64,000 nt of DNA. It comes from Paratinospora sagittata. Its lineage: Eukaryota > Streptophyta > Magnoliopsida > Ranunculales > Menispermaceae. The first letter of the stretch is position 1. Each line of letters opens with the position of its first letter. The notes beneath the pieces are model-generated. The model saw nothing but the letters and a program-made list of their open reading frames with translations. It was not told the origin of the DNA and ran no database searches. Both the position numbers and the translations under genes were made by a program. Shown here in pieces: positions 28,601-35,899 of this stretch. The stretch is taken from contig CM069598.1 of the NCBI GenBank assembly GCA_035771175.1, positions 5,602,194 through 5,666,193 of the forward strand, read 5' to 3'.

Positions 28601-28646
28601 GCGCCCTTTCTCATATCCGCATTCCTCCGGTTGGCTTAACGAGTGA
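1613..28646 (+). CDS. EDM2-like PHD-finger chromatin regulator (3' part, 14 exons)
   Basis: Coding exons: 1613-1709, 3251-3343, 10333-10580, 10674-10766, 10852-11376, 12161-12308, 12418-12519, 16144-16236, 21001-21042, 22112-22222, 26802-26873, 26979-27097, 27178-27241, 27327-28646. Phases match at every junction, giving 1,041 codons and a TGA stop; the 5' exons lie upstream of the window. The first four exons encode Cys/His-rich PHD-like modules ([52 protein letters not shown]). Exons from 22112 encode a methyltransferase-like core: [10 protein letters not shown] (SAM-motif-like) and [10 protein letters not shown] (NPPF). The large last exon is a low-complexity tail ending SSGWLNE. The match to Arabidopsis EDM2 is strong by eye. 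Known for the family: nuclear chromatin factor affecting H3K9 methylation and RNA processing of genes with intronic heterochromatin, including RPP7 immunity. Whether the domain methylates anything is unproven. Introns reach 7 kb and are filled with transposons. Confidence 0.92.
2390..2995 (-). mobile_element. possible LTR-like segment in EDM2-like intron
   Basis: On the minus strand this segment has the feel of a plant LTR: a promoter-like part, then a TTAAGGAGATTGTATGAATG leader-like stretch and a pyrimidine/purine-biased end near a GTATCA motif. I found no TG..CA ends or target-site duplication, so the class is uncertain. It lies in the intron between exons 1613-1709 and 3251-3343. Confidence 0.22.
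4215..6790 (+). mobile_element. L1-type LINE ORF2 remnant
   Basis: Plus-strand protein pieces appear in the order expected for L1 ORF2: a post-endonuclease linker ([19 protein letters not shown] near 4525), the reverse-transcriptase approach (KPISLI near 5250, SLYKIIFK near 5709), the RT palm region ([11 protein letters not shown] near 5890, RGLRQG near 6050), and the post-RT region ([14 protein letters not shown] near 6570). Many stops and frameshifts show it is old and dead. A segment of about 440 bp interrupts it between KPISLI and SLYKII. It lies in the 7-kb EDM2-like intron. Confidence 0.8.
5262..5700. mobile_element. unclassified insertion inside the L1 remnant
   Basis: The L1 reading KPISLI stops at about 5262 and its continuation SLYKII resumes at about 5705, so roughly 440 bp were inserted. 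The inserted DNA is AT-rich, without coding content, and has an LTR-like 3' part. Flanks agcct and agctt could be a degraded 5-bp target duplication, but no TG..CA ends are visible. It could be a solo LTR, TRIM or MITE. Confidence 0.35.
6795..7330. other. AT-rich intronic spacer
   Basis: About 530 bp of very AT-rich sequence with degenerate TAATAATTATTA runs between two LINE remnants in the EDM2-like intron. No coding or structured element seen. Confidence 0.5.
7340..8400 (-). mobile_element. RTE-type LINE 3' remnant
   Basis: The minus strand at 7949-8167 encodes [20 protein letters not shown] followed by [18 protein letters not shown], the conserved post-reverse-transcriptase block of plant RTE-type LINEs. 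Similar decayed sequence extends to about 8400 (rc reading [14 protein letters not shown]) and down to 7340 through a tandem duplication. A second member of the same family lies at 24.8-26.2 kb in another intron of this gene. Confidence 0.7.
7364..7785. repeat. 211-bp tandem duplication within the RTE remnant
   Basis: Two adjacent copies start with GGTTGGCTACATGAAT at 7364 and 7575 and run through the same CTACCTCTAC and TAATAGGTCACTCTTCCTA landmarks to CAAACCAC. The spacing is 211 bp. The copies differ at scattered positions and by a few bases in the A-run. Confidence 0.85.
8400..9380. other. EDM2-like intron sequence, unassigned
   Basis: Intron without supported genes. There is an A/G-rich simple run at about 8915-8950. 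A moderately GC-rich patch at 9120-9340 looks like a decayed repeat read on the minus strand, but I could not place it in a family. Confidence 0.4.
9385..10135. mobile_element. diverged copy of the 11.5-kb MITE, split by a SINE
   Basis: Sequence at 9390-9530 (ACATATTCCATAATATAA and onward) and 9766-10135 (ending with GATGGACTAGTCATTACCTAG) aligns in order with the MITE at 11465-12031. The two halves are separated by a complete SINE. The left terminus was not found, so this copy is 5' truncated or strongly diverged. Confidence 0.6.
9556..9753 (+). mobile_element. complete tRNA-derived SINE with target-site duplication
   Basis: A 198-bp element with an A-box-like AGTGGTTGACTCAAGG, a B-box-like AGGGTTCGATTCTTAG and an A-rich tail (AAACAAAAAAATAAAAATAA). 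It is flanked by the 12-bp direct repeat AATCATTTGAAC at 9544-9555 and 9754-9765. This is the mark of LINE-assisted insertion. It interrupts an older MITE copy. Confidence 0.82.
11465..12031. mobile_element. hAT-like MITE in EDM2-like intron
   Basis: The 567-bp element begins CCAGTGTTGTCAAGGC and ends with the inverse of CCAGTGTTTTCAAGGC, a 15/16 terminal inverted repeat. Subterminal CTAGGTGA/TCACCTAGG motifs also recur in inverted orientation. The centre is AT-rich and non-coding. Flanks ATTCAA and ATCCAA could be an imperfect target duplication. It sits in the intron between exons 10852-11376 and 12161-12308. The superfamily is inferred only. Confidence 0.72.
12588..12790 (+). mobile_element. 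tRNA-derived SINE
   Basis: A-box-like GGTGTAGTTGGTAAAGAGG and B-box-like GGTTGTAGGTTCAACTCTTG, followed by a body with a GAGTGCGGTTTGGTGATGG stretch and an A-rich end (CTAAAAAAAAGC). It is the same family as the shorter piece at 31.2 kb. A clear target duplication was not seen. It lies in the 3.6-kb EDM2-like intron. Confidence 0.68.
12790..12965. repeat. cluster of GTGAATCGG/TGAATC short motifs
   Basis: Within about 170 bp the motif TGAATC(G/A) recurs many times with loose spacing (GTGAATCAGTTTGAATTG, GTGAATCGGACTGAATC, GTGAATCGGTCTGAATCG). Related motifs recur at 21.76-21.96 kb in another intron of the same gene. This may be a decayed satellite-like or MITE-internal repeat. Confidence 0.5.
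12966..14305. other. EDM2-like intron sequence, unassigned
   Basis: AT-rich intron with T and A homopolymers and no supported coding, RNA or mobile feature. I see nothing further in it. Confidence 0.4.
14311..14925 (-). mobile_element. solo LTR with 5-bp target-site duplication
   Basis: The segment starts TGTTGATGCAAG and ends TTATTCAACA, so its ends are TGTTGA..TCAACA, and it is flanked by TAGCC at 14306-14310 and 14926-14930. It is noticeably more GC-rich than the surroundings. On the minus strand it has the CTTAGGCATTGGAGGGTC-type block common in Ty3/gypsy LTRs. No internal region or second LTR is present, so it probably formed by LTR-LTR recombination. It lies in the 3.6-kb EDM2-like intron. 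Confidence 0.85.
15395..15720. repeat. decayed repeat with GTGTTGGAcac / GTGTCGGACACG motifs
   Basis: The motifs GAGTGTTGGATACTGG near 15411 and GTGTTGGACACATATCAC plus GTGTCGGACACGGG near 15640-15695 bracket about 250 bp of AT-rich DNA. Such motifs are seen in dispersed plant repeats, but I cannot name the family. Confidence 0.3.
16755..19610 (-). mobile_element. older L1-type LINE 3' end, split by a younger L1
   Basis: On the minus strand, decayed L1 ORF2 C-terminal coding runs from about 19610 to 19106 and resumes at 17066 ([15 protein letters not shown] spans the junction), ending in TTAATAAAATTCTTGTTTC near 16810. The gap is filled exactly by the L1 at 17067-19089. Both lie in the EDM2-like intron 16237-21000. 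Confidence 0.78.
17067..19089 (-). mobile_element. 5'-truncated L1 LINE with reverse-transcriptase coding region
   Basis: A 2,023-bp insertion flanked by the 16-bp duplication GCTCACTCCAAGTACT (17051-17066 and 19090-19105), with a T-run (the minus-strand poly-A tail) at its left end. Minus-strand frames at 18740-19033 and 17523-18890 encode RT motifs [15 protein letters not shown] and YADDTLF, then the zf-RVT-type C-terminus with [29 protein letters not shown] and [20 protein letters not shown] frame change separates YADD from the long downstream frame near 18770, and further breaks occur near 17500. The 5' truncation removes the endonuclease, so it cannot be autonomous. Confidence 0.92.
19590..19640. 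repeat. 19-bp tandem repeat
   Basis: GAATATTTTCAACCATATT occurs twice with a partial third copy at the edge of the older L1. Confidence 0.8.
19641..21000. other. EDM2-like intron sequence, unassigned
   Basis: Ordinary AT-rich intron leading to the acceptor TGTGCAG at 21000. No gene or element supported. Confidence 0.45.
21430..21745 (+). mobile_element. short L1-type LINE fragment
   Basis: The plus strand around 21610-21680 reads [11 protein letters not shown] and [14 protein letters not shown] pieces. These match the L1 block written VGDG..IRFWED.WCG, best recognised by comparison with the minus-strand L1 at about 18.05 kb. It is short and decayed, in the intron 21043-22111. Confidence 0.55.
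21760..21960. repeat. TGAATC/GTGAATTGTA motif region
   Basis: Repeated CTTGAATCTTG, GTGAATTGTAAGATTC and CGTGAATTGTATGATTCAT motifs resemble those at 12.8-12.96 kb. It may be a second decayed copy of the same repeat. Confidence 0.4.
22300..23040 (-). mobile_element. L1-type LINE 3' fragment
   Basis: The minus strand at 22682-23029 encodes the zf-RVT-like block [20 protein letters not shown] followed by [12 protein letters not shown], the C-terminal part of plant L1 ORF2. The likely 3' end lies near 22330 (rc of TTGTTCTTAAGAAGAAACAA). It lies in the intron 22223-26801. Confidence 0.65.
23302..24187 (+). mobile_element. 5'-truncated L1 LINE with target-site duplication
   Basis: An 886-bp insertion flanked by the 15-bp repeat AAAGCTGTCTTTTTG (23287-23301 and 24188-24202), with a long A-rich tail of AAAAAAT units from about 24138. 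It encodes the zf-RVT-type C-terminus: [38 protein letters not shown], and [19 protein letters not shown] frame change is needed near 23700. It is a classic 5'-truncated LINE insertion in intron 22223-26801. Confidence 0.93.
24815..26200 (-). mobile_element. RTE-type LINE remnant
   Basis: The same family and orientation as 7340-8400: landmarks such as CATGATTGGCTTAATA, CTCCTTCTTGATGAATAA and CTCTCCAAACCTCTAGCTTA recur in order. Minus-strand protein pieces resemble [20 protein letters not shown], the RT palm region with a decayed active site. It is heavily mutated. Confidence 0.68.
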
Positions 28647-29285
28647 TTGATTTGTACCTTAAATCCGCCTCAGTGGTACTATAAGTTTCTGCATAAAGGT
28701 GCTTCTGGCATTTACATCCAAAAAAACTTTCTGGGCATTGGTGAAGTTTCGTTCTAACACTACACCGTTACCTTTTGTACTGTAACAGCTTAAAATCCTC
28801 TTTTGTTTTGGTGTGAGGATGTATGCTACTAACATGTTTCATCCGAGCTGTTGCAGATGTAAAAAGTAACTCTGGATGTGTTGGATTCGTTTATTTCAAC
28901 AAACCTAAGATCATGAAAGCTTCCCCTAAGTAGTATTGGCACTGGGCTTTGTTCCCCAGCGTCCCTTGGATATGATGTTGGGAGGTGCGCGTGTATGGCC
29001 ATGTCACATGTTTGCGTGTGAAATTTGATCTGTTTATCTCAATTTTTTGTTGATTGATATATGTTGTTTTATTTATTTTAGCAACAGTACAAATGCTTGG
29101 GAAACGAAAGGTTACGGATCATTTTGGCCAAAATTTTTAAAAGTCTATAGGTATATATTATCTTAAAAATTAGTTTCAGGATCATTATAGTATTTAATTA
29201 ATATTCAACTTTTAAGAAAGCAGCTAGTTATTTATACTTTATTTTATTTATTTCATTAAAATGATTTTTTTTTCTTAAAAAAAAA
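28647..29285 (+). other. 3' UTR and flank of the EDM2-like gene
   Basis: Follows the TGA at 28644-28646. The first 250 bp resemble the sequence after the pseudogene copy at 34.96 kb. No canonical AATAAA was seen close to the stop. The rest is AT-rich. Confidence 0.45.
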
Positions 29286-29289
29286 TTGT

Positions 29290-29715
29290 CATGAAGAAGT
29301 CGGCCATGGTCGGCCGACTCTTTGTACAAGAGGGTCAACCGGCTTTTTGGTAAGGGTCGGTTATGTTTGAACGACCTTATTTTTTTATATGTTATATTGT
29401 ATTGAAATGTATTTTATAATAATTTTATCATGTTTATATTCAGTTCGAGCTCATTTGGGCAATGAGATGTCATACCTCACTCGTACTTCATACGAGAATA
29501 ACGAGTGAGGAACGGTGTTTCTTCGCCTAAATTAGCTCGAAATAGATGAAAATATGTTAAAATTGTCACGAAATGCGTCTTAATACAATATGATATATGA
29601 TAATAATAATAATAATAAAAAAGAGAAATAAGAAGGTCGGTTGGACAGGGTCGACCCTTACAAAAGAGGGTCCTAATAGTCGCCCGTGTGGCCGATCTTA
29701 AAAACGAGCTTTGTT
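29290..29715. mobile_element. long foldback (inverted-repeat) element
   Basis: The left half (29297-29495) and the reverse complement of the right half (29503-29700) align over almost their whole length, around a centre near 29500 marked by CCTCACTCG..CGAGTGAGG. Shared landmarks include TATATTGTATT, TTTCGAGCT and AAGGGTCG. The arms have drifted by substitutions and small indels. The outer parts are rich in GTCGGCC motifs. No transposase is present, so a non-autonomous foldback or MITE is likely. Confidence 0.75.
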
Positions 29716-29719
29716 CTTG

Positions 29720-30539
29720 TCTATTTTGCGCAAAACACATTAAAAAATATCTATAAATATTTTATTTTATGAATGAAAGTGAATAGAAACAAAAAAAAAA
29801 GTTCATTAAAACATGCATTTCTCACTGATTCAAAAGATTAAATGTCAATTTTTTTTTAAAGATGACGAATGACGATTCGCTCTAAATATAGTCCAAACGA
29901 TGTTTACATAGCTTCAATATTCTTTCAACAAAGATAAGAAGATGAAAATAATGAGCTATAAAGTTAGAAGATAGGGTTTTGGAAGAATTTTGAAAAAGAA
30001 AAAATGGAGGAGAAGAAGAACGAATAGTAGGGTAGATTGGAGGAAGGGTAGTTTAGAAATTTTTTAGTTTTTGGTTGGGATAAGAAGAGTGTATGTATGT
30101 TAGGGTAGAGTTGTGTTAGTGATTGGAGTATAGATAATTCATTAATGAGGTTTATTTAATTGCTCACTTATTTTAATCTATATAATTCATTTTAATCTTA
30201 ACAGTCCATGTTTTTTTATTTTTTATTTTTTTCATTGATGAACAACCTTAATATCTTTAATGACAAACAATGATATTAATTTTGTACCAAAAAAAAATAA
30301 ATGATATTAATTGATATAATAATTTAAAATTTTATTTAAAATTACAAATTAAAAATTCTAATAAATAAATCACTTGCAACGCATAACTATTTCCATAAAT
30401 AATAATCTTCCTATAAGCTGTAACGTTATTAATGGCGAATTACGAGCGACTTTAATGGCCTGTGAAAGAGAGTCCTTTTTAAACATTTTTTAAAATAAGA
30501 ATAAATCTTTTAGTATAAGAACAAAAAAAAATCCGAAGA
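29720..30539. other. AT-rich intergenic spacer
   Basis: AT-rich sequence with poly-A/T runs between the foldback and the 5'UTR-like segment. No gene supported. Confidence 0.5.
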
Positions 30540-30711
30540 CGGCCCCAACGCTGCCCCACTGTGACCCCACCGGAACCCCACTCGCTACCGCTTCGTCGTC
30601 CCAAACTAACTCTCACACTTTTACCGCCAGCGACTTTCTGTAACTTTTCCGGGAAGAATCTCCGGCACCGGCGCTACTTACTGATACGAGCAGACTTCCT
30701 CCGACTCTGGT
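30540..30711 (+). promoter_or_regulatory. 5'UTR-like CpG-containing segment upstream of the EDM2-like pseudogene
   Basis: After 800 bp of AT-rich DNA the sequence abruptly becomes C/G-rich with many CG dinucleotides (CTCGCTACCGCTTCGTCGTC, CTCCGGCACCGGCGC) and ends in a plausible splice donor (CTCTG|GTAATTTT at 30711/30712). This resembles a plant non-coding first exon. The next recognisable exon is the methyltransferase-like one at 32518. Inference: a promoter and leader retained, or acquired, by the truncated gene copy. Confidence 0.4.
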
Positions 30712-31204
30712 AATTTTTTTGTTTTTACTCTTTCTGCTATACTGTTTTGGTTTTCGTATTGTGTTTGAGTTGGAATTTGTTCCTTTCCTTTTTTGTTCTT
30801 TTGTTTTCTTCGTTGTCTTACTGAAAATAATGTATTGTTACGCATTGTCTGAATCAACAAGGTATGAGAGCTTTGTTATTGCGGAGGTCTTATGTTTAAA
30901 TCTTGTTTCAAGCGTTTATTTGTTAATTTATTTATCTAGTCTTTGTTTCTATTATAAATCTAGTCCATATGCCATCGTGCCCGTGAGGAGAAGTATTAAC
31001 ATCTATATTCCCTTGATGTTTATATGTTGGACCTCCACCCATCAACTATAGCTTTTGGGCGATCTACATAAGTTGGGCTTTGCGAGTATTATACTTTGAT
31101 TTTTCCTTTGATGGTTATATTAAAGCATTTGTGATACTTAGTATGTGCACACATTGGTTGCACATAATTTATATTTTTTAAGTTTTTATTTAAAAATACT
31201 ATTG

Positions 31205-31330
31205 TGTTTGGTTTCCTAACGTTCTAGGTTCAACTCTTGTCACTGTCTCACCTTAAGGGATGAGAGAGATTAATAAGTCAGGAACGAGCTTCCTAAGGCT
31301 AAGGAACCACCCCAATAATTTAACTTTGAA
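31205..31330 (+). mobile_element. 5'-truncated SINE, same family as 12.6 kb
   Basis: AGGTTCAACTCTTGTCACTG followed by a CTCACCTTAAGGGATGAGAG body matches the B-box and body of the SINE at 12588-12790. The A-box half is missing. Confidence 0.55.
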
Positions 31331-31439
31331 AGGCACATGGGCACTCAGTATGAAAGAAACAAAGGTAATTATTTTGCAAAGAAAAGTTATCAATCAAGAA
31401 TTCAAAGAAGGATTTATGCGAAAGTGTTCCAGAGGGGTT

Positions 31440-31790
31440 TAAGGACCAAGTGAAGCCATCTTGAGATGAAGAGATCTGAACTTGATTGAGTCTAGACATG
31501 AGATCAGTTTTAGTTCAACAAGTGCCTTGCCCTAGGGATTCCTCATAAGGAAGAAATTCCAAGACAGGGTAGAAGGACATGATGGTGCATGATGGAGAAA
31601 ATGAGCTATAGATAAATTATAGGCAAGTGATTAACGGTATAACCTAGGGAAAGATTCTGCTAAGGTAGAGTTTTCACTCCATCTATCCTCCCAAAAGTGA
31701 AATGTCATGCCATTACCAACTTTAGGAGAAATGTGAGAGTTGAGCTTAGTATTAACTATCGAGTAAAGATATAAATTTCCACTGGCTTGT
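31440..31790 (-). mobile_element. L1-type LINE fragment
   Basis: The minus strand around 31690-31745 gives KVGNGMTFHFW-like protein, aligning with [19 protein letters not shown] of the L1 at about 18.07 kb. The remainder is decayed. Confidence 0.55.
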
Positions 31791-31889
31791 AAATGTGGTT
31801 CTAGTGGTGCTCCTGGTGTCCTTATCCATATTCATCACTCCATGCCTGCTTCGAATAATGGCATTGTCCGTGTGTTTCTGAATTGCTCA

Positions 31890-32290
31890 TTTACTTTCTT
31901 TGTGGCATAGATTGTTTCAAGAAATTGTTTAGAATTGGGTAACTCCATGAAGGTGCAGCAATGTCTTATTACCGAATTTTACAAAGGAGATTTCGCCCAT
32001 GAAAAGGAAAGCTTGGCAGTATTCGGTTTTTGCACCACTTTGGAGCATTTGACTGGATAGAAACAAAGGAATGAAAGAGACCTTTTCAATGGGTCTGGTG
32101 TTATTTGGATTCTAATGAATTTAGAGCTTCTTCTTGGTTAACATTCAAAATATCATTTTGTTGTTGTCTCTCTATTTGGTTTGTTTAGAGAATGGAACTT
32201 GCTGCTATAGTTTTCCTTGTTTCTGAGGATATCTTCTCCTTCCTCTGTGTTGCTGCGTAGTTTTAGTGAAATCATTTCTTTCTTATCAGA
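31890..32290 (+). mobile_element. L1-type LINE C-terminal fragment
   Basis: The plus strand around 32030-32150 reads FAPLWSIWLDRNKGMKETFQ, the conserved WCIWLERN-type motif near the L1 ORF2 C-terminus. A 3'-end-like CTTATCAGAATAAAATTAAA follows. Confidence 0.6.
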
Positions 32291-32689
32291 ATAAAATTAA
32301 ATACAACCTGTGTGATTGTACGCCATCCATTTTCGAAATTTATTGTTTGGTTCTTGATTGAAATGTTTATTGAGACCGATCTTCTTTCCTTGATATCATA
32401 GGTAAATAGTGAAACCAGACATTACTAGAGTTTGAACTTAACTTTAAAATGGGCATGAATAGCATTTTCTAAACCTTCTTTCTGATAAATTTTGTTTCTT
32501 ATTGTGTATGTTAATAGGTGGTTGATTTCTGCTGTTCGGCAAATGATTTTAGTAGGTTGATGAAGGAAAAGCTTAATGAAATTGGGAAAAAATGCTCTTT
32601 CAGAAACTACGATATTTTCAAACAAAGGTAGATCACTGTTATATTTTATTTTGTGGGCACACCGTTTCCTATCTGCCACATTTGATTCT

Positions 32690-32826
32690 TGTGCATTTGC
32701 CTGGCTGCTCCATTTTTCATTTTCCTTCAAGTGTTTCTTCTCAAAATAAAAAAAATAAATAAATAAAATAATAAAATAATAATAATAATAATATATTATA
32801 ACAATAATAATTATATTAAAAAAAAA
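32690..32826. repeat. A-rich LINE-tail-like microsatellite
   Basis: GTTTCTTCTCAAAATAAAAA followed by (AAAT)n and (AAT)n runs resembles the tail of the L1 at 24.13 kb. It is probably a very short L1 3' end in the pseudogene intron. Confidence 0.5.
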
Positions 32827-34551
32827 GGGGAGGAAAATGGACTTGATATCTTATAGAATCTGTATAGTTAGTGGGTCTTTACATTCATGAAGACTTTGTG
32901 TTTTTTGTGCTTTTGTGTTTGTGGGTCTTTTTGCTTTTGTTGTCGAATTGACTATGTCACCCTTTAAAAGCAGGAAAAGGGCATTTGCTACTTGAACAAA
33001 CAAACAATTCTGTTCTCAATCCCGAAAGACAGACTCTTCTAAAATGTGAAGAGCAAGTCTCAAATATGGAATGCCTTCATGGAATTCTCCGAGGGAGTCA
33101 CTCTAGCAAAAAAAATGTACATGTTGCTCTTGTTTTGTTGTTTTTCTTAGATGGCTCTTTTTTATTGATACATGGAAAAATTTGTTACATAGTGTTGGTT
33201 TCCTGTCATTCCTAATTCTTTCTGATGGGTACCTTTCCTGCAGAAGCATTTAAATTAATTTCGTATTAAGCAGTACTATAGAATGCCTCTCCAACTAAGT
33301 GAATAATAAACTTGAATATTGTCCAAGAGGCACAATTTTTTATCAATTAGTGATTCTAGACTTTATATACTAACCAAACATGTGTTTTGGATGCTTATGA
33401 ATCCTCCCTGCAGGATGATTTTTGTTTTGAGAGAAGAGATTGGATGGAGGTTTGCCAAAAGGAGTTGCCCACTGGCTCTAAATTGGTAAGGAAATAGGCA
33501 TTTTTTATTCTGTTTTACTTAATTTTACCATGAGATTATTATTATAAATTTGCTGGACTTGTGGGGATATAAAGCTTCATTGTTTCTTGTGTTCTTATGT
33601 TTTGAGTAGATCATGGGCCTAAATCCCCCTTTTGGAGTTAAAGCAGCTTTGGCGAACAAGTTCATTGACAAGGCTCTTGAGTTTGAGCCAAAGCTTCTCA
33701 TCCTTATTGTTCCAAAGGAAACTAAAAGGTACTAGTTGGCGGACTCTCCCTTATTACAAATACATAAATCTTACATTCCTTTTATTTTTTATTTTTATAG
33801 ACTAGACAAGAAGGAAGCAGCATACAATTTGATTTGGGAGGATGGGGAGAAATTTTCTGGAAAAGTAAGTCATGCAAATTCGTTCAGTTGGATTTTTTCA
33901 CATATAATAGCTTAGTGGCATGGACTTGTATCTAAATTTCTTCAGTCCTTTTACTTACCCGGATCAGTAGATGCTAATGACAATCAAATGGAGCAGTGGA
34001 ATGTGAAACCACCACATCTCTATCTATGGAGCCGAGCTGATTGGACTGCTGAGCACAAGGTCATTGCGCTAAAGCGTGGCCATTTATCAAAAGATGAGGA
34101 AAAGGTCTCTACGGAAGAAAATCATGATGAAACAGAGTTTGATCATCCAATGGATATATCTCCAGATTACAAGGGCCCTGTTGATACTTCCAAGTTCATA
34201 AAGGAGGATGGTGGCCATTCTGGCCGTATAAATTCTTCACCTCAAGAACAGAACAAAGCAAAACCTGGAGATAGTAACAGTAAAGTCCCCCAAAACCAAG
34301 ACAAAAGCCCCTTGCCTGAACATTGTACTGCAGCTAACCGCAATGATCGTAGTGTCGAGAAAAGATCCCTTAAGAAGCGAAAGGGTAAAAATAAAGGAAT
34401 TCCATCAAGGGGGGTGCCAGACAGGCCTGAAACAAAACCTTGCAGTAGAAAGAACCATCATAACTTGTCTCAACCCATGGGAACGACTGGGAAATGGTCA
34501 GCTGGCACAAGTGTTGGTCATGATGAGTATGGCATTCGGGGATTGGACATT

Positions 34552-34609
34552 CAAACAAATAATAGGAGGGAGGATATAGTCAAACAAATAATAGGAGGGA
34601 GGATCTATA
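34552..34609 (+). repeat. 29-bp tandem duplication in the pseudogene exon
   Basis: CAAACAAATAATAGGAGGGA recurs with a period of 29 bp (34552-34580 and 34581-34609), differing at the last few bases. The upstream gene has no counterpart. Because 29 is not a multiple of three, the frame after it is lost. Confidence 0.9.
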
Positions 34610-34956
34610 TCGGAGGAGCTATTTCCATCATCAAGATAATGGATTAAGCCCAATGGTTTTTCTACCTTCTACTCCTTATGGTGTTCCAGTTTCATCAGCT
34701 GATGTAAATTATGGCAGATTGAACACTTTAAACAGGCCAAGATATGCACCTCACTTTGATGAGTTGAATCATAGGAGGATGAACCCCATTGGATCTGACA
34801 CTCTGGTTATGGGCAGACGTAGCATTTTTGTCAATTCTGGATCACAGTACCATTCAAGAATCCGCCCTGACGTACGTCCTGAATCTTTTGGCTTTGGCTC
34901 CTGGACCGTGGCGGCTTTTCTCATATCAAAACTCCTCTGGTTGGCTTAACTAGTGA

Positions 34957-35850
34957 TTGAGTTGCACCATCCATTTAAGCAGTAGTTTCAGAATTTTAAG
35001 TTAAAGATGAATCTATCATTCTCACCGAAAGCTTTCAGGACTTTTGTCAAACTTTGAAAATAGTTGGTTCCTCTTTTGTATAGCAATTAGCAATATTTTC
35101 TTTTGGTTTTTTTTTTTTATCATCCTTTTGTATGCAAGGCTATGTACATAACTATATGTTGAAACGTCAATGTTAATAGTATAAACCATGTTAAACGGAG
35201 GTGTTGTGGGTTTTAAAGAAATTGCAGGTGTCTTTCCTTGCTGTGGTTAGAAACTGAGAATGAACTTAAGTCTTCGTGAATCCCATGGACCTGACAATGG
35301 ATGGCTTGCCTTTGACTAACTTGATGAGATGAATCCGTCTTAAGGTTTTATGTTTATTAAGATAGATTGTTTGCAATTTGATGTCATCCTTATTTTTGCT
35401 ATGAAATGAGAATTATACAAACAGTAAATGTAACCTTATTCTCCCTCTAGCTTTATTTTCTATTCCATTTTCATACTATTAGATGGATGATTAATTACTT
35501 GAAAGTGGTTTTAGAATGAACAATTGTTGAAGATAAAATTGCATTGTTTATGAGTTGTACAATTGTTGAGACATTCTTCATGCAAAACCACTATAGATTT
35601 AGGACTAAATTCATTATCTCTTAAACAATTGTATGTAAATTTTACCAGTTAGGTAGTGAATATGTATATTTGAAATGTTAAAACAATTTAATAATAATAA
35701 TGATAATAATAATAATAATAATAATGCTGCTGCTGCTGCTGATGAAGGCGATGAATGATTTTCTTCATTAACCATATTAATTATGAATTCAATATATATA
35801 TTTTCTTTATACAAATGTGAGTTACAGATCAAATGTTTGGACGGTTATAA
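34957..35850. other. intergenic spacer with microsatellite
   Basis: AT-rich sequence after the pseudogene. At about 35688-35742 an (AAT)n run passes into (TGC)5. No gene supported. Confidence 0.5.
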
Positions 35851-35899
35851 ATATTGACGCGTACAGTAGAAGTAGAAACATGCTATTATTTCCTCCTAA

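Larger units (their letters stand above)
32518..34956 (+). pseudogene. truncated tandem copy of the EDM2-like gene (methyltransferase-like part only)
   Basis: Exon-equivalents: 32518-32627, 33414-33485, 33610-33728, 33801-33864, 33946-34956. They match the last five exons of the upstream gene in order, with conserved splice sites and similar short introns, so the copy arose by DNA duplication, not from mRNA. It keeps [20 protein letters not shown] and the C-terminal HFDELNH block but has no PHD-encoding exons. Three lesions break it: exon 32518-32627 is 110 nt against 111, a 29-bp tandem duplication at 34552-34609 shifts frame, and one extra base lies near 34896. The C-terminal WLNE is also altered by a TAG. 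The first 219 codons from 33988 remain open, so a short product cannot be excluded, but loss of function is likelier. Confidence 0.9.

Noticed and set aside
33988..34647. Functional stand-alone gene starting at ATG 33988
   Set aside because: The ATG is an internal Met of an exon conserved with the upstream gene, the frame ends right after the 29-bp duplication, and other lesions exist.
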